From NCBI GenBank assembly GCA_000701945.1, contig JNKE01000016.1, positions 124,001 through 188,000 of the forward strand: a stretch of 64,000 nucleotides of DNA, read 5' to 3'. The DNA is from Anaerotruncus sp. MC2020 (GTDB taxonomy: Bacteria > Bacillota > Clostridia > Oscillospirales > Ruminococcaceae). The notes beneath the pieces are model-generated. The model was not told the DNA's origin, did no database searches, and worked only from the letters and a program-made list of their open reading frames with translations. Positions 52,177-61,054 of this stretch are shown here, piece after piece; positions within the stretch are counted from its first letter, which is position 1; each line of letters opens with the position of its first letter. The translations under genes and the position numbers were made by a program.

Positions 52177-54035
52177 TTCGCGTCCCTTCTGAGCAGAAAC
52201 AGTCTCCCGCTGTACGGCGGGATATCCATATCGAGGTCGGCTCCCGTGCGGCTGAACTGCGTGCTTCCGTGCGGAGTGTCGCCGCTGTAAAGCTGGTCGT
52301 CCGAGTCGAGCAGAAGCTCCGCCTCGTACTCCTCTCCAATGGTGACGTAGTAGTCGAATTGGTACCAGTCCGAGAAATTCAGCACGGCAAGGATATCGCC
52401 CTCCGCGCTCTTGCGTCGTATCGCATACACGCACCTGTCCGTGGACTCGCAGTCCTCCCACATGAAATTGGTCGGGTCGTAGTCGTAGTGCAGGGCGTTG
52501 TATTGCAGGTATATGCGGTTGAGCTCCTTCACGTACTCGCGGAAGGAATCGTGCATGGGGTAGCGGAGCATATCCCAGTCCTGCTCGCGCTTGACGTCCC
52601 ACTCGCGGAGCTGTCCGAACTCACTGCCCATGAAGTTGAGCTTCTTGCCGGGGTGGGCTATCATGTACATATACAGCGCGCGCGCCTGCGGGAACTTCTC
52701 GTCGTACTGACCGTTCATCTTTTGCAGTATCGTAGCCTTGCCGTGTACGACCTCGTCGTGCGAGAGCGGCAGTATATAGCGCTCGTTGTAGAAGTAGAGC
52801 ATGGAAAAGGTGAGCTTGTGGTAGTCGCGGGTGCGGTACATCGGCGCGCTCTGGAAATATTCAAGCGTGTCGTGCATCCAGCCGAGGTCCCACTTGTAGT
52901 CGAAGCCGAGACCGCCATCAAACACGGGAGCGGCGACCTTCGGGTGCGAGGACGAGTCCTCCGCCGCCAGTATCACCGACGGGTGACGCGCCTTGAGCCC
53001 GCTGTTCATGTCCTTGAGGAGCTGTATCGCGTAGCGGTTCTCGCCGAGGTATTCGCGTCCGTTCCAGTATATCATATTGCGCACCGCGTCCATGCGCAGA
53101 CCGTCGAAGTGGTACACCGACAGCCAGTAATTCGCCGCCGACTGCAAGAACGACCGCACCTCGCCCTTCGAGTGCATGAAATTGCGGCTTCCCCATTCGT
53201 TGTAGGCGGCTTCGTCGTCGGGAAATTCGTAAAGCCGTGTGCCGTCGTACTCCGTGAGGGCGTAGTGGTCGACCGCGAAGTGTACGGGGACGAAGTCCAT
53301 GATGACGCCTATCCCCTTCCTGTGGCAGACGTCCACGAGCTCCATGAGCTCCTTGGGAGTGCCGTAGCGCGAGGTCGGCGCGAAAAATCCTGTTATCTGA
53401 TAGCCCCACGACTCGTCGCTCGGATGCTCGGCGAGGGGCATGAGCTCGATGTGGGTGTAGCCGTACTCCACGGCATAGTCGGAAATAATATCGGCAATTT
53501 CCGCGTAGCTGTACCAGTGCTCAGCCTCGCGTATCTCCTCCGCGGACATTGCCGCCTCGTCGACTGGCGGGTCGTCCTTCTCGCGCGGGACAAATCCCGC
53601 CTTCCGCCTCCACGAGCCGAGATGCACCTCGTAGATGTTCAGCGGCTTGTCGCGGCAGTCGCTCCGCCGCGCGAGCCATTCCCCGTCGGAGAAGCTGTAG
53701 CCCTCGATGCTCCGAATGACGGAGCAAGTCCCCGGGCGAACCTCCATGCCGTAGCCGTAGGGGTCGCAGTGGTCGATGAAATTGCCCTTTTTGTCGTATA
53801 TCCTGTATTTGTAGCGCATACCCTCTTTTGCGTCGGGGCATAGGAGCTCGTAGAAGCGCCCGTCCTCAACGGGCTTCATCGGCTCGTCCGTCCAGCCGTT
53901 GAAGTCGCCGACTACCGCGACCTTGCCCGCGTTCGGAGCATAGGTGCGGAACAGCGTGCCCTCGTCGGTGATATGCGCGCCGAGGTACTCGTAGGCTTCA
54001 AAGGCGTCGCCCCTGTAGAACCCATAGATGTCCAT
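52173..54035 (-). CDS. glgB: 1,4-alpha-glucan branching enzyme GlgB
   Basis: 620 residues: N-terminal CBM48 (about 10-110), GH13 barrel, and C-terminal beta domain. Catalytic residues lie in FDGLRMDAVRNM (nucleophile Asp), ILAAEDSSSHP (acid/base Glu) and LPLSHDEVVHGK (third Asp). It introduces alpha-1,6 branches in glycogen. No other glycogen gene is adjacent; upstream is an oligopeptide-binding lipoprotein (27 bp), downstream the acetyltransferase. Confidence 0.95.
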   Translation of the reverse strand: MDIYGFYRGDAFEAYEYLGAHITDEGTLFRTYAPNAGKVAVVGDFNGWTDEPMKPVEDGRFYELLCPDAKEGMRYKYRIYDKKGNFIDHCDPYGYGMEVRPGTCSVIRSIEGYSFSDGEWLARRSDCRDKPLNIYEVHLGSWRRKAGFVPREKDDPPVDEAAMSAEEIREAEHWYSYAEIADIISDYAVEYGYTHIELMPLAEHPSDESWGYQITGFFAPTSRYGTPKELMELVDVCHRKGIGVIMDFVPVHFAVDHYALTEYDGTRLYEFPDDEAAYNEWGSRNFMHSKGEVRSFLQSAANYWLSVYHFDGLRMDAVRNMIYWNGREYLGENRYAIQLLKDMNSGLKARHPSVILAAEDSSSHPKVAAPVFDGGLGFDYKWDLGWMHDTLEYFQSAPMYRTRDYHKLTFSMLYFYNERYILPLSHDEVVHGKATILQKMNGQYDEKFPQARALYMYMIAHPGKKLNFMGSEFGQLREWDVKREQDWDMLRYPMHDSFREYVKELNRIYLQYNALHYDYDPTNFMWEDCESTDRCVYAIRRKSAEGDILAVLNFSDWYQFDYYVTIGEEYEAELLLDSDDQLYSGDTPHGSTQFSRTGADLDMDIPPYSGRLFLLRRDAK

Positions 54036-54062
54036 AGTATGTCACTCCTTACAAGCCGCTCT

Positions 54063-55700
54063 TTAGCTGTAATTCAGCGCCAATCTGAAATCGACAGCCT
54101 CCGTGAACGGGTCATAATAAATCTGCTCGTTGTCCTTGCTTGCTATGAGGTATGACTTCTTGTAGAATACGGGCACAAAGCCGTATCCCTCGATTATCCC
54201 GCGCTCTGCGGAGGTGTAAGCCTCAACGAGAGCGTTAGTGTCCGCGCATTTCCTCAGCGGAGCCGTCAGCTCCTCCTCACCTGCGATGTATTGCAGGCAG
54301 GGAACGTCCTCAAACTGCGCTATCATGGACGTCCCGTAGCCGAGCTCGCCCCTGAGCGGGTAGAGCGCGATGCTGTAGTCACCGCTCTCTATGCGCGAGC
54401 GGTACTCCTCCTCGGTGACCTCGTCAATGCCGATATAGGTACCGAAAATGCTCTGCCAGTCCTGCGTGATGACGTGCAGGGCAGCCGTATCCACGGTGCC
54501 GCCGCAGACGAGCACCTTCACGCCCTCGAGCGTCTCAGCTCCGACCTCGCTCTTGCCCTGAGTGAAGCACTCCTGAGCAGTACCGCGGTCAAAGAGGTCG
54601 AAGGAGCGGTCGGAGACGAGCTCGCGGTAGCTCCTGCCGCTGAGGTTGACAGCAGGCGGGATTATGCCGTATGCGGGCGAGAGGTCGCTGTCGAGTTCCT
54701 TCGCGAGCTTTTCGCGGTCGACCGCGAGAGCTATCGCCTTGCGCATATTCTCATTCGAGAAGAATTTGTCCTCGGGGTTGAATATCAGCCCGAGGGTAGT
54801 CGCCGCCGTTCCCTCGACGATGTACTTTTTCGGGTTGTAGGGATTGCGGTTCTGCGTGGTGAAGCACTCGGTATCCTCCGACTTGAACACCTTGCGGATA
54901 TCCTCCTCGCTGCGCTCAATGGAGAAGCTGAGCAGTGCGGGGTAGATGTCGTAGGTCTCGCTCCAGTCGGCATCATTTCGCTTCATATAGAGGATATTAT
55001 TCTTGCCGTAGGGGTCGTAGAACCACTGCCGCACGAAGAACGCGCCGTTCGACATGACCGACCTGTCGTCGAGCCCGTACCTGCCCTTTGTGGACTTGAA
55101 GAACTCCTCGTTGCAGGGATAGGAGGCGGGCGTGCTCATCAGGTAGAGGAACTCGGTGTTCGGCTCCTCGAGCACCACCACGAGCGTCCTGTCGTCGGGA
55201 GCGTATACCTCCGCCTCGCTCGGCTCGAGGAAGCCCCTCTCAATGAGCTTTGCACCCTTCACGCAGGAGAAATCCCGCGCATAGGGCGACTTCATTTTCG
55301 GGTCGAGCACGCGTCTCAGCGCGAACACGTAGTCCTCCGCCTTGACGGGGAAGTATTCCTCCTCCTCGATGAGGTCGTTGTCGTTCGTATCGAAGAACCA
55401 GTAGTTGTCATCGCGGAGGGTGAACGTGTATGTCGTCCCGTCCTCCGAGACGGAGTAGCTCTCCGCGTTGCAGCAGACGATGCCGCCGCCCGCGTCGACG
55501 CTCATCAGACCGCTGTACAGGTTCTTTATCACGGTATTCGAGGACGGGTCGTCCGCGAACTGGGGGTCGAGGCTCTCGGGGTTGCCGCAGAGCACCGCCT
55601 TGTACTGGTGACCCGTACCGCTTCCCTTATCCTCATTTCCGCAGCCCGTGAGCAGGGCTGCCAGTATAATAGCGCTCATAATAAGCGGTGTTTTCTTCAC
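54063..55700 (-). CDS. Oligopeptide-binding lipoprotein (OppA/family 5 SBP)
   Basis: 545 residues, GTG start with GGAG. Lipobox LLTGC at about 17-21. Family 5 substrate-binding motifs: NPESLDPQFADD, YTFTLRDDNYW, YPCNEEFFK, GAFFVRQWFYDP, KAIALAVDREKLA. It should capture peptides for an ABC transporter, but no permease or ATPase gene is near, so it is an orphan binding protein, or it works with a transporter elsewhere. Confidence 0.9.
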   Translation of the reverse strand: MKKTPLIMSAIILAALLTGCGNEDKGSGTGHQYKAVLCGNPESLDPQFADDPSSNTVIKNLYSGLMSVDAGGGIVCCNAESYSVSEDGTTYTFTLRDDNYWFFDTNDNDLIEEEEYFPVKAEDYVFALRRVLDPKMKSPYARDFSCVKGAKLIERGFLEPSEAEVYAPDDRTLVVVLEEPNTEFLYLMSTPASYPCNEEFFKSTKGRYGLDDRSVMSNGAFFVRQWFYDPYGKNNILYMKRNDADWSETYDIYPALLSFSIERSEEDIRKVFKSEDTECFTTQNRNPYNPKKYIVEGTAATTLGLIFNPEDKFFSNENMRKAIALAVDREKLAKELDSDLSPAYGIIPPAVNLSGRSYRELVSDRSFDLFDRGTAQECFTQGKSEVGAETLEGVKVLVCGGTVDTAALHVITQDWQSIFGTYIGIDEVTEEEYRSRIESGDYSIALYPLRGELGYGTSMIAQFEDVPCLQYIAGEEELTAPLRKCADTNALVEAYTSAERGIIEGYGFVPVFYKKSYLIASKDNEQIYYDPFTEAVDFRLALNYS

Positions 55701-55791
55701 AATTATCTCCGTTCCGCCGCAAAAAACACATCATCGGAGCCCCGCGGCAGAGCTCCGCAAAAAGATATAATCAAAACTCAGTCAGATACTT

Positions 55792-55828
55792 TTCCCCCGC
55801 CAACTAACGGTCAGCGGGGGAATTTTTT
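55792..55828 (+). terminator. Hairpin with T run between lipoprotein and carboxypeptidase genes
   Basis: TTCCCCCGC/GCGGGGGAA, followed by TTTTTT only on the plus strand, although the flanking genes are on the minus strand. Probably still the end of the carboxypeptidase transcript. Confidence 0.5.
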
Positions 55829-56882
55829 ATTTTTTCACAGTTACTATAAATCCGTCGAAATTGTTGCCCGAAACGGTGTACTCCTTGTCCTTCGGGACAG
55901 TGACGTCGGTGTCGCCCTCCTCGGAAGCGGGTACGTAGTAAATCAGGCTGACAACGCCGTCCACTGCGACAGTGAGCGGGTCATCCTTAGTATGAGTCTT
56001 TACCTCGGCGATATACTCCTCGAAGCAAAGTCCGTTCTCATGCATATAGGACGCGTGCGGAGCTCCGACATAGCGGTAGGTGTAGGTTCTCGCCTTTTCG
56101 CCCGTAACCTCGTCCTTGCCCTCGGGATATCTCACAATGAAGCCGAATCGGCAGGCATTGTCCGCGAACCACGCAGCGTCGCCCTCCGCCGTGAAATAGG
56201 GAGTAGTGCCGTCGTCGTTCATGCGGAACATATCGAAGGTGCGTCCCGAGTGATAGTCGCAGTGACCAGCCTCGAATGTTCTCGACTTGCCGCTGTTGTG
56301 GCGGTCGAGCTGTTCCTGATACGTTCTGTAGCCGTCCTGCACGAATATATTTGTGGTCTCGAGCGACTGCGACTTTGCAAACGCCTCCATCATCTCATTG
56401 AGCTTTGAGAGCGTTGTTCTGTCGAGCTTTGTAACGTAGTCGCCGTTCGAGTAGTAGTCGTTTCTGTTCTGTACGAGACTGAGCAGGTCGAGGTCTCCGT
56501 CGATGAACTTGCACTCATGCTCGGCATTGATGAGTATGAGATCGCCCATGAATATCTCGTCGTGGGTGTGAGTCTCGGCGGTGTATCCGTCGTCGACAGC
56601 CTTAGTAGCCTTCTCGCCCTCAGCCTTAGTGGTATCCGCACTTTTGCCGCCGTCAGTCGGCTTCTCCTTCTCCTTGTCCTTTTCGGGCTCGGAGGTCTGC
56701 TCGGACTGGCTCGTTTTCGGCTTGGGCTGCCTTTTTTCAGGTTTTTCGCCCTTGCCCGTCACTGCGAGCACGCACGAGGTCATCAGCAGGATGATAATGG
56801 CAAAAATGAGCACCATTATGACGATACGGTCATATCTGACGCGGTATCTTCTGCGCTGTCTGCGTCTTTCTCCCTTGTTCAT
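55827..56882 (-). CDS. VanY-type D-Ala-D-Ala carboxypeptidase
   Basis: 351 residues. One N-terminal membrane anchor (about 20-42) after a basic stretch, a long Lys/Glu/Pro-rich spacer (about 45-100), then a peptidase M15B domain with FVQDGYRTYQEQ, DYHSGRTFDM (SxHxxGxxxD zinc-site motif, here with His and Asp), RYPEGKDEVTG and RYVGAPHASYM (second catalytic His). It trims the terminal D-Ala of peptidoglycan stems outside the membrane. SD AAGGAG. Confidence 0.9.
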   Translation of the reverse strand: MNKGERRRQRRRYRVRYDRIVIMVLIFAIIILLMTSCVLAVTGKGEKPEKRQPKPKTSQSEQTSEPEKDKEKEKPTDGGKSADTTKAEGEKATKAVDDGYTAETHTHDEIFMGDLILINAEHECKFIDGDLDLLSLVQNRNDYYSNGDYVTKLDRTTLSKLNEMMEAFAKSQSLETTNIFVQDGYRTYQEQLDRHNSGKSRTFEAGHCDYHSGRTFDMFRMNDDGTTPYFTAEGDAAWFADNACRFGFIVRYPEGKDEVTGEKARTYTYRYVGAPHASYMHENGLCFEEYIAEVKTHTKDDPLTVAVDGVVSLIYYVPASEEGDTDVTVPKDKEYTVSGNNFDGFIVTVKK

Positions 56883-56966
56883 ATTCTGTTTTCTCCTTAT
56901 CTTTCTGATTTGTTCTATATATGTCGAAAGATTCTTTTGTTGCCGCGCGATATCTGCGCACTTTAC

Positions 56967-56995
56967 ATTATAGCATAGATGTCATTGGTTGTAAA
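56967..56995 (-). promoter_or_regulatory. Carboxypeptidase promoter
   Basis: TTTACA (56990-56995) and TATAAT (56967-56972), 17-bp spacer, minus strand. Confidence 0.75.
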
Positions 56996-57053
56996 TAGCT
57001 TTTTTCCTGTTTCTGTAATTTTTTTCGGGACACATTACGCCGATTTAACATTG

Positions 57054-57084
57054 TGTAGGGGCGAGTTCCGCTCGCCCGCGAATA
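57054..57084 (+). repeat. Small GTAGGGGCG palindrome
   Basis: GTAGGGGCGAGTTCCGCTCG followed by CCCGCG, nearly identical to 17801-17829. Confidence 0.75.
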
Positions 57085-57108
57085 TGCCTGTAATGGACGC
57101 ACTACAGC

Positions 57109-57933
57109 TCACCCGTCCGCGCCGTCGTCCGCGAGTGCTGACGCCGCCTTCAGCGCGGCACGTCTGCGGAATTCCGTCGGAGTACAGCCGCGGTGCTGTT
57201 TGAACTGCCGCATGAAGTAGGAATCGCTGTCGTAGCCGCACTGCTCCGCGACCGCATTGACAGAAAGCTCAGTCTCGGAGAGGAGCTCCTCCGCGTAGAT
57301 GAGGCGGCTCTCGATGACGTCCTGCAGGAAGGTCACGCCGAACGCGGAGAGATAGATGCGGTGGAAGTACGTCCTGCTGATATCGAGCTCGGAGCAGAGC
57401 TCGTCCACCGACCACGGGCGCATGGGGTCGTCGTATATCTCCTCGCGCAGAGCCTTGAAGCGCGGGTACATCGGCACATCGCGGACGGGCTGCGGCGTTG
57501 CCTCCGAGCTGCACATATCGCCCATACATATGAGTATCATGCGCATGGAAAGCTCCATGAACTCGCTGTTTCGCCTGCCGTTTATGCCGCTCCTGACCTT
57601 CATGCTCTTGATGACAGAGGCGATGACGAAGTCGTCGGCGATGTCGACGGGGACATCGAACGGGATATTCATGGAGGCGGCGTACTGCTTGTCGGCAGCG
57701 GAGGGCTTGAACATGACGATATCGTACTTCATGGTCTTGCCGTCCTGCGGGCGGAAATACTGGCGCTTGCCGCCTGTGAAGAGCACAGCGGAGCTGCCCG
57801 CGCACTGCATCTCGCTGCCGCCGAGGTTGAAGACGACGGGGGTGCGGAAGAGGTAGAGGCAGTAGTCGTCGGACATCTCGCCGTATACCGTGCCCGAGCG
57901 CCTGCACCCGAGAACTATTTTGGTGACCTTCAC
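57109..57933 (-). CDS. AraC-family regulator with cupin-type sensor
   Basis: 274 residues, GTG start with AAAGGAGG. The N-terminal ~150 residues look like the AraC cupin-type ligand domain (CAGSSAVLFTGGKRQYFRPQ); the C-terminal ~100 residues hold the double HTH (WSVDELCSELDISRTYFHRIY, VAEQCGYDSDSYFMRQFKQHRGCTPTEFRR). Unlike the three large regulators it lacks the LacI-type and GGDEF-like parts. Target unknown. Confidence 0.88.
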   Translation of the reverse strand: MKVTKIVLGCRRSGTVYGEMSDDYCLYLFRTPVVFNLGGSEMQCAGSSAVLFTGGKRQYFRPQDGKTMKYDIVMFKPSAADKQYAASMNIPFDVPVDIADDFVIASVIKSMKVRSGINGRRNSEFMELSMRMILICMGDMCSSEATPQPVRDVPMYPRFKALREEIYDDPMRPWSVDELCSELDISRTYFHRIYLSAFGVTFLQDVIESRLIYAEELLSETELSVNAVAEQCGYDSDSYFMRQFKQHRGCTPTEFRRRAALKAASALADDGADG

Positions 57934-57974
57934 GTCAACGCCTCCTTTCTGCCGATTTTTCGGATTTTATAAGG

Positions 57975-58306
57975 TCTTGCAGGGGCGGATATCATCCGCC
58001 CGACGCCTTACGCTAACAACCACAATAAACGGATTATCTGTAGGGAACGCCGCCTCGGCGTTCCGCACATGAAATGTCGGTTGTTTTGTTCGCAAACAAT
58101 TCACTGGATTGTTTGCGAAGGGTGGATTTATTGAAATTGTTTTTATGCCGTCCATAGGACGGCACTAAGGGCTTTGCCCTTAGAACCCGCCAAGGACGCT
58201 GTCCTTGGAACCTGCGGGGCGCTGCCCTCGACCCGCAAGCCTTTGAAAAGGCTTGAGCGAAACTTTCGGTTTCGCGCATCAGTCTTTTCAAATCGTAAGA
58301 TACCTC
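57975..58306. repeat. Repeat block
   Basis: Fills the gene-free stretch before the transketolase genes. 57975-58004 and 58039-58070 are small palindromes (GGGGCGGATATCATCCGCCC; GTAGGGAACGCCGCCTCGGC). 58075-58135 has an AACAATTCACTGGATTGTTTG hairpin. 58140-58230 is a run of short hairpins (CCTTAG, CTAAGGGCTTTGCCCTTAG, CCAAGGACGCTGTCCTTGG). 58210-58306 matches, on the minus strand, the beginning of the repeat at 926. Confidence 0.7.
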
Positions 58307-58334
58307 CGCGCCCCATAATTACGAATTACGAATT

Positions 58335-58378
58335 AAAAAATGGGGACGCCCTGTAATCGTATTATAGAACGTCCCCTG
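58335..58378 (-). terminator. Transketolase operon terminator
   Basis: GGGGACG/CGTCCCC with a 21-base loop followed by ATTTTTT on the minus strand. Confidence 0.7.
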
Positions 58379-58382
58379 ATAA

Positions 58383-59333
58383 TTATTTCTTGAGCTTGAC
58401 AGCTTCCTTTGCCTTTGCGGCGATGTTGTCCGCCGACAGACCGAACTCCTTGAGGAGGTCGACTGCGGGTCCCGAGTGACCGAACTCGTCGTTCACGCCT
58501 ATCTTCACTACAGGCACGGGGCAGCACTCCGTAACCGCCTCCGCTACAGCAGAGCCGAGTCCGCCGATGATGCTGTGCTCCTCGGCAGTCACGATAACGC
58601 CAGTCTCCTTCGCGCACTTGCAGATGAGCTCCCTGTCGAGGGGCTTGATAGTGTGGATATTGACAACGCGCGCAGATATGCCGTCAGCTGCGAGAGCCTC
58701 CGCCGCCTGCATTGCCTCGTTGACCATAAGTCCCGTAGCAACAATGGTGAGGTCGCTGCCGTCGCGCATGGTCACGCCCTTGCCGAGCTCGAACTTGTAG
58801 GTCGCCGCGTCGTTTATCACGGGCACTGCAAGACGTCCGAAGCGCATATACACAGGTCCGTTGAAGTCGAGCGCAGCCTTTACTGCGGCTCTTGCCTCGA
58901 CGTCGTCGCAGGGATTGATGATAGTCATGCCGGGGATTGTGCGCATGAGCGCGATATCCTCGTTGCACTGGTGAGTAGCGCCGTCCTCGCCGACGGATAT
59001 GCCCGCGTGAGTTGCGCCTATTTTAACGTTGAGGTGGGGGTAGCCGATAGAGTTGCGGACTATCTCGAACGCACGTCCAGCCGCGAACATCGCGAACGTG
59101 GAGGCGAACGGTATCTTGCCGCAGGCTGCAAGTCCCGCAGCAACGCCCATCATATTAGCCTCCGCGATACCGCAGTCGAAGAAGCGGTCGGGGTAAGCCT
59201 TCTTGAAAATACCTGTCTTTGTAGCGGCAGCAAGGTCAGCGTCGAGGACAACGAGCTGCGGATACTCCTCTGCGAGGTCTCTGAGCGCCTCGCCGTAGCT
59301 CTCTCTGGTAGCTTTTTTGATAACATCTGCCAT
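58383..59333 (-). CDS. Transketolase, C-terminal subunit
   Basis: 316 residues covering the pyrimidine-binding and C-terminal domains of transketolase (DADLAAATKTGIFKKAYPDRFFDCGIAEANM, GEDGATHQCNEDIALMR, FGRLAVP). Works with the N-terminal subunit encoded just upstream (4 bp apart) as a split transketolase of the pentose phosphate pathway, a form common in Clostridia. Confidence 0.95.
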   Translation of the reverse strand: MADVIKKATRESYGEALRDLAEEYPQLVVLDADLAAATKTGIFKKAYPDRFFDCGIAEANMMGVAAGLAACGKIPFASTFAMFAAGRAFEIVRNSIGYPHLNVKIGATHAGISVGEDGATHQCNEDIALMRTIPGMTIINPCDDVEARAAVKAALDFNGPVYMRFGRLAVPVINDAATYKFELGKGVTMRDGSDLTIVATGLMVNEAMQAAEALAADGISARVVNIHTIKPLDRELICKCAKETGVIVTAEEHSIIGGLGSAVAEAVTECCPVPVVKIGVNDEFGHSGPAVDLLKEFGLSADNIAAKAKEAVKLKK

Positions 59334-59337
59334 AGTC

Positions 59338-60177
59338 TTAGTCCTCCAATTCCTTTAACTGCGCGCCGAGCTCTGCCATAGCCTGCTCGTACTGCTCCTT
59401 GTTGGGAGCTGTACCGTGCCAGCCGACCTGATTCTCCATGAACGAAACACCCTTGCCCTTAGTGGACTTCTGCACGATAACAACAGGCTTGCCTGTAACT
59501 GCGGAAGCCTCGCTGAAAGCACGGTCGATGTCGTCGAAGTCGTGAGCGTCCATAGTGATGACGTGCCAGCCGAATGCCGCAAACTTGTCTGTGATAGGCT
59601 CGGGCGAGCAGACCTCGCTGATAGGTCCGTCTATCTGGAGACCGTTGTTGTCAACGACAGCAACGAGGTTGTCGAGCTTCTTGTGAGCGGCGAACATAGC
59701 CGCCTCCCAGACCTGACCCTCCTCTATCTCGCCGTCGCCGAGGACAGTGTAGACCTTGTAGGACTTGCCGTCGAGCTTGCCTGCGAGTGCCATACCGCAA
59801 GCCGCAGATATGCCCTGTCCGAGCGAGCCGCTCGACATATCAACGCCGGGGATATGGATACAGGGGTGCCCCTGCAAAAGCGCGCCGATGTGACGGAGGG
59901 ACTTTATCTCCTCCTCTGGGAAGTAGCCCTTGAGCGCGAGCACGGAGTACAGCGCGGGAGCTGTGTGTCCCTTAGAGAGCACGAAGCGGTCTCTGTCGGG
60001 GCTTTCGGGGTTCTTGGGGTCAACGTTCATCTTGTCATAGTAGAGATAGGTCAGTGTGTCGCATATCGAGAGCGAGCCACCGGGATGACCCGACTTTGCG
60101 TTAAAGGTACCCTCGATAACGCCCATTCTCGCCTTGCAGGCGAGCTTCTGCAATTCTTTTTTCTTTGCTGAATCCAT
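59338..60177 (-). CDS. Transketolase, N-terminal subunit
   Basis: 279 residues, the TPP-diphosphate-binding half. The TPP motif GDGEIEEGQVWEAAMFA...VDNNGLQ (GDG-x-N type), SGHPGGSLSICD and SSGSLGQGISAACGMA are intact. SD CGGAGG. Follows the HAD phosphatase gene by 31 bp, in an apparent operon running from lspA. Confidence 0.95.
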   Translation of the reverse strand: MDSAKKKELQKLACKARMGVIEGTFNAKSGHPGGSLSICDTLTYLYYDKMNVDPKNPESPDRDRFVLSKGHTAPALYSVLALKGYFPEEEIKSLRHIGALLQGHPCIHIPGVDMSSGSLGQGISAACGMALAGKLDGKSYKVYTVLGDGEIEEGQVWEAAMFAAHKKLDNLVAVVDNNGLQIDGPISEVCSPEPITDKFAAFGWHVITMDAHDFDDIDRAFSEASAVTGKPVVIVQKSTKGKGVSFMENQVGWHGTAPNKEQYEQAMAELGAQLKELED

Positions 60178-60208
60178 AATTACCTCCGTTTATTTTTCTG
60201 CCGACCGC

Positions 60209-61054
60209 TCACGCAAGTCCGCATTTATTTATTATGATATCAATGAGCTCCGCAACAGCGCCCTCGTCGTTGGTGCGGGTCAGTATCAGGTCAGCCACCG
60301 CCTTCACGCAGTCCTCCGCGTTGGCGGGACAGGCTCCGAAGTCCGCCGCCTGTACCATTTCGAGGTCGTTGTCGAAGTCACCTATCGACACGAATGTGAA
60401 GCCCTCAAAGCCTGCGAGCTTTCTGTACTCCGTCAGAGCCGAGCCCTTGCTCACTCCGAGCGGGAGCATCTCGAGGAATATGTCCGCCGAGCGAACGAAG
60501 TCCGCCCTCTTGTCGAAGCCGAGCTGACGCGTGAGCACCTCCATGTGCGGGACATCCTCGGGCGCGAGCGAAAACAGCACCTTCAGCCAGCCTCCCTCCG
60601 CGATATCGGGGAGTTCGGCGTACTCGGGGACTATATTGCACAGCCGCGTGTGGAGCTGTTGGTACTCGGTGTTGCTGAACACGTATGTGCCGTCGGTGCG
60701 GAGCACCTCTCCGCCCGCCTCGGGCATCGCTTTCAGCAGTTCTATCGCCATTTCCCTGCACTCGGGCGGGAGCGGGTGAGTGTAGAGCGTCTCGCCGCTG
60801 GTGTAGTCGTGAATCGCCGCGCCGTTGTACATGATGACGGGCGAGCGCAGGTCGAGCACCTTCAGGAACTGCTCAAACGACTGTATCGTGCGTCCCGTCG
60901 CGACGGTGAACCGCCCTCCGAGAGCCGTGAACCGCTCGATAGCGGCGCGGTCGGTATCGCTTATCTCCTTTTTCGAGGTGAGGAGCGTGCCGTCCATATC
61001 GCTGAGCAGTATCACCTTTGATATATCTTCAAACAAATTATCACATCTTTTCAA
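60209..61054 (-). CDS. HAD-superfamily Cof-type phosphatase
   Basis: 281 residues with the four HAD motifs: DMDGTLLTS (Asp nucleophile), ATGRTIQ (Thr/Ser), the lysine of SKGSAL, and IGDFDNDLEM. The large C2 cap (about 85-190) puts it in the Cof/YwpJ type, phosphatases of sugar phosphates or flavin-type substrates. The ATG overlaps the rluD end by 14 bp; ribosome site weak. Confidence 0.9.
   Translation of the reverse strand: MKRCDNLFEDISKVILLSDMDGTLLTSKKEISDTDRAAIERFTALGGRFTVATGRTIQSFEQFLKVLDLRSPVIMYNGAAIHDYTSGETLYTHPLPPECREMAIELLKAMPEAGGEVLRTDGTYVFSNTEYQQLHTRLCNIVPEYAELPDIAEGGWLKVLFSLAPEDVPHMEVLTRQLGFDKRADFVRSADIFLEMLPLGVSKGSALTEYRKLAGFEGFTFVSIGDFDNDLEMVQAADFGACPANAEDCVKAVADLILTRTNDEGAVAELIDIIINKCGLA

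Noticed and set aside
51442-52602. 386-residue version of the acetyltransferase
   Set aside because: The extra N-terminal part lies antiphase within glgB and is Arg-rich noise; the ATG at 52176, coupled to the glgB stop, is the likely start.
52065-53843. Plus-strand frame of 592 codons opposite glgB
   Set aside because: Shadow of glgB, which carries all GH13 catalytic motifs.
54291-56408. Long plus-strand open frame (705 codons) opposite the oligopeptide-binding and carboxypeptidase genes
   Set aside because: It is the mirror of two well-supported minus-strand genes, has low-complexity Leu/Val/Arg composition, spans their intergenic region and has no homology or ribosome site.
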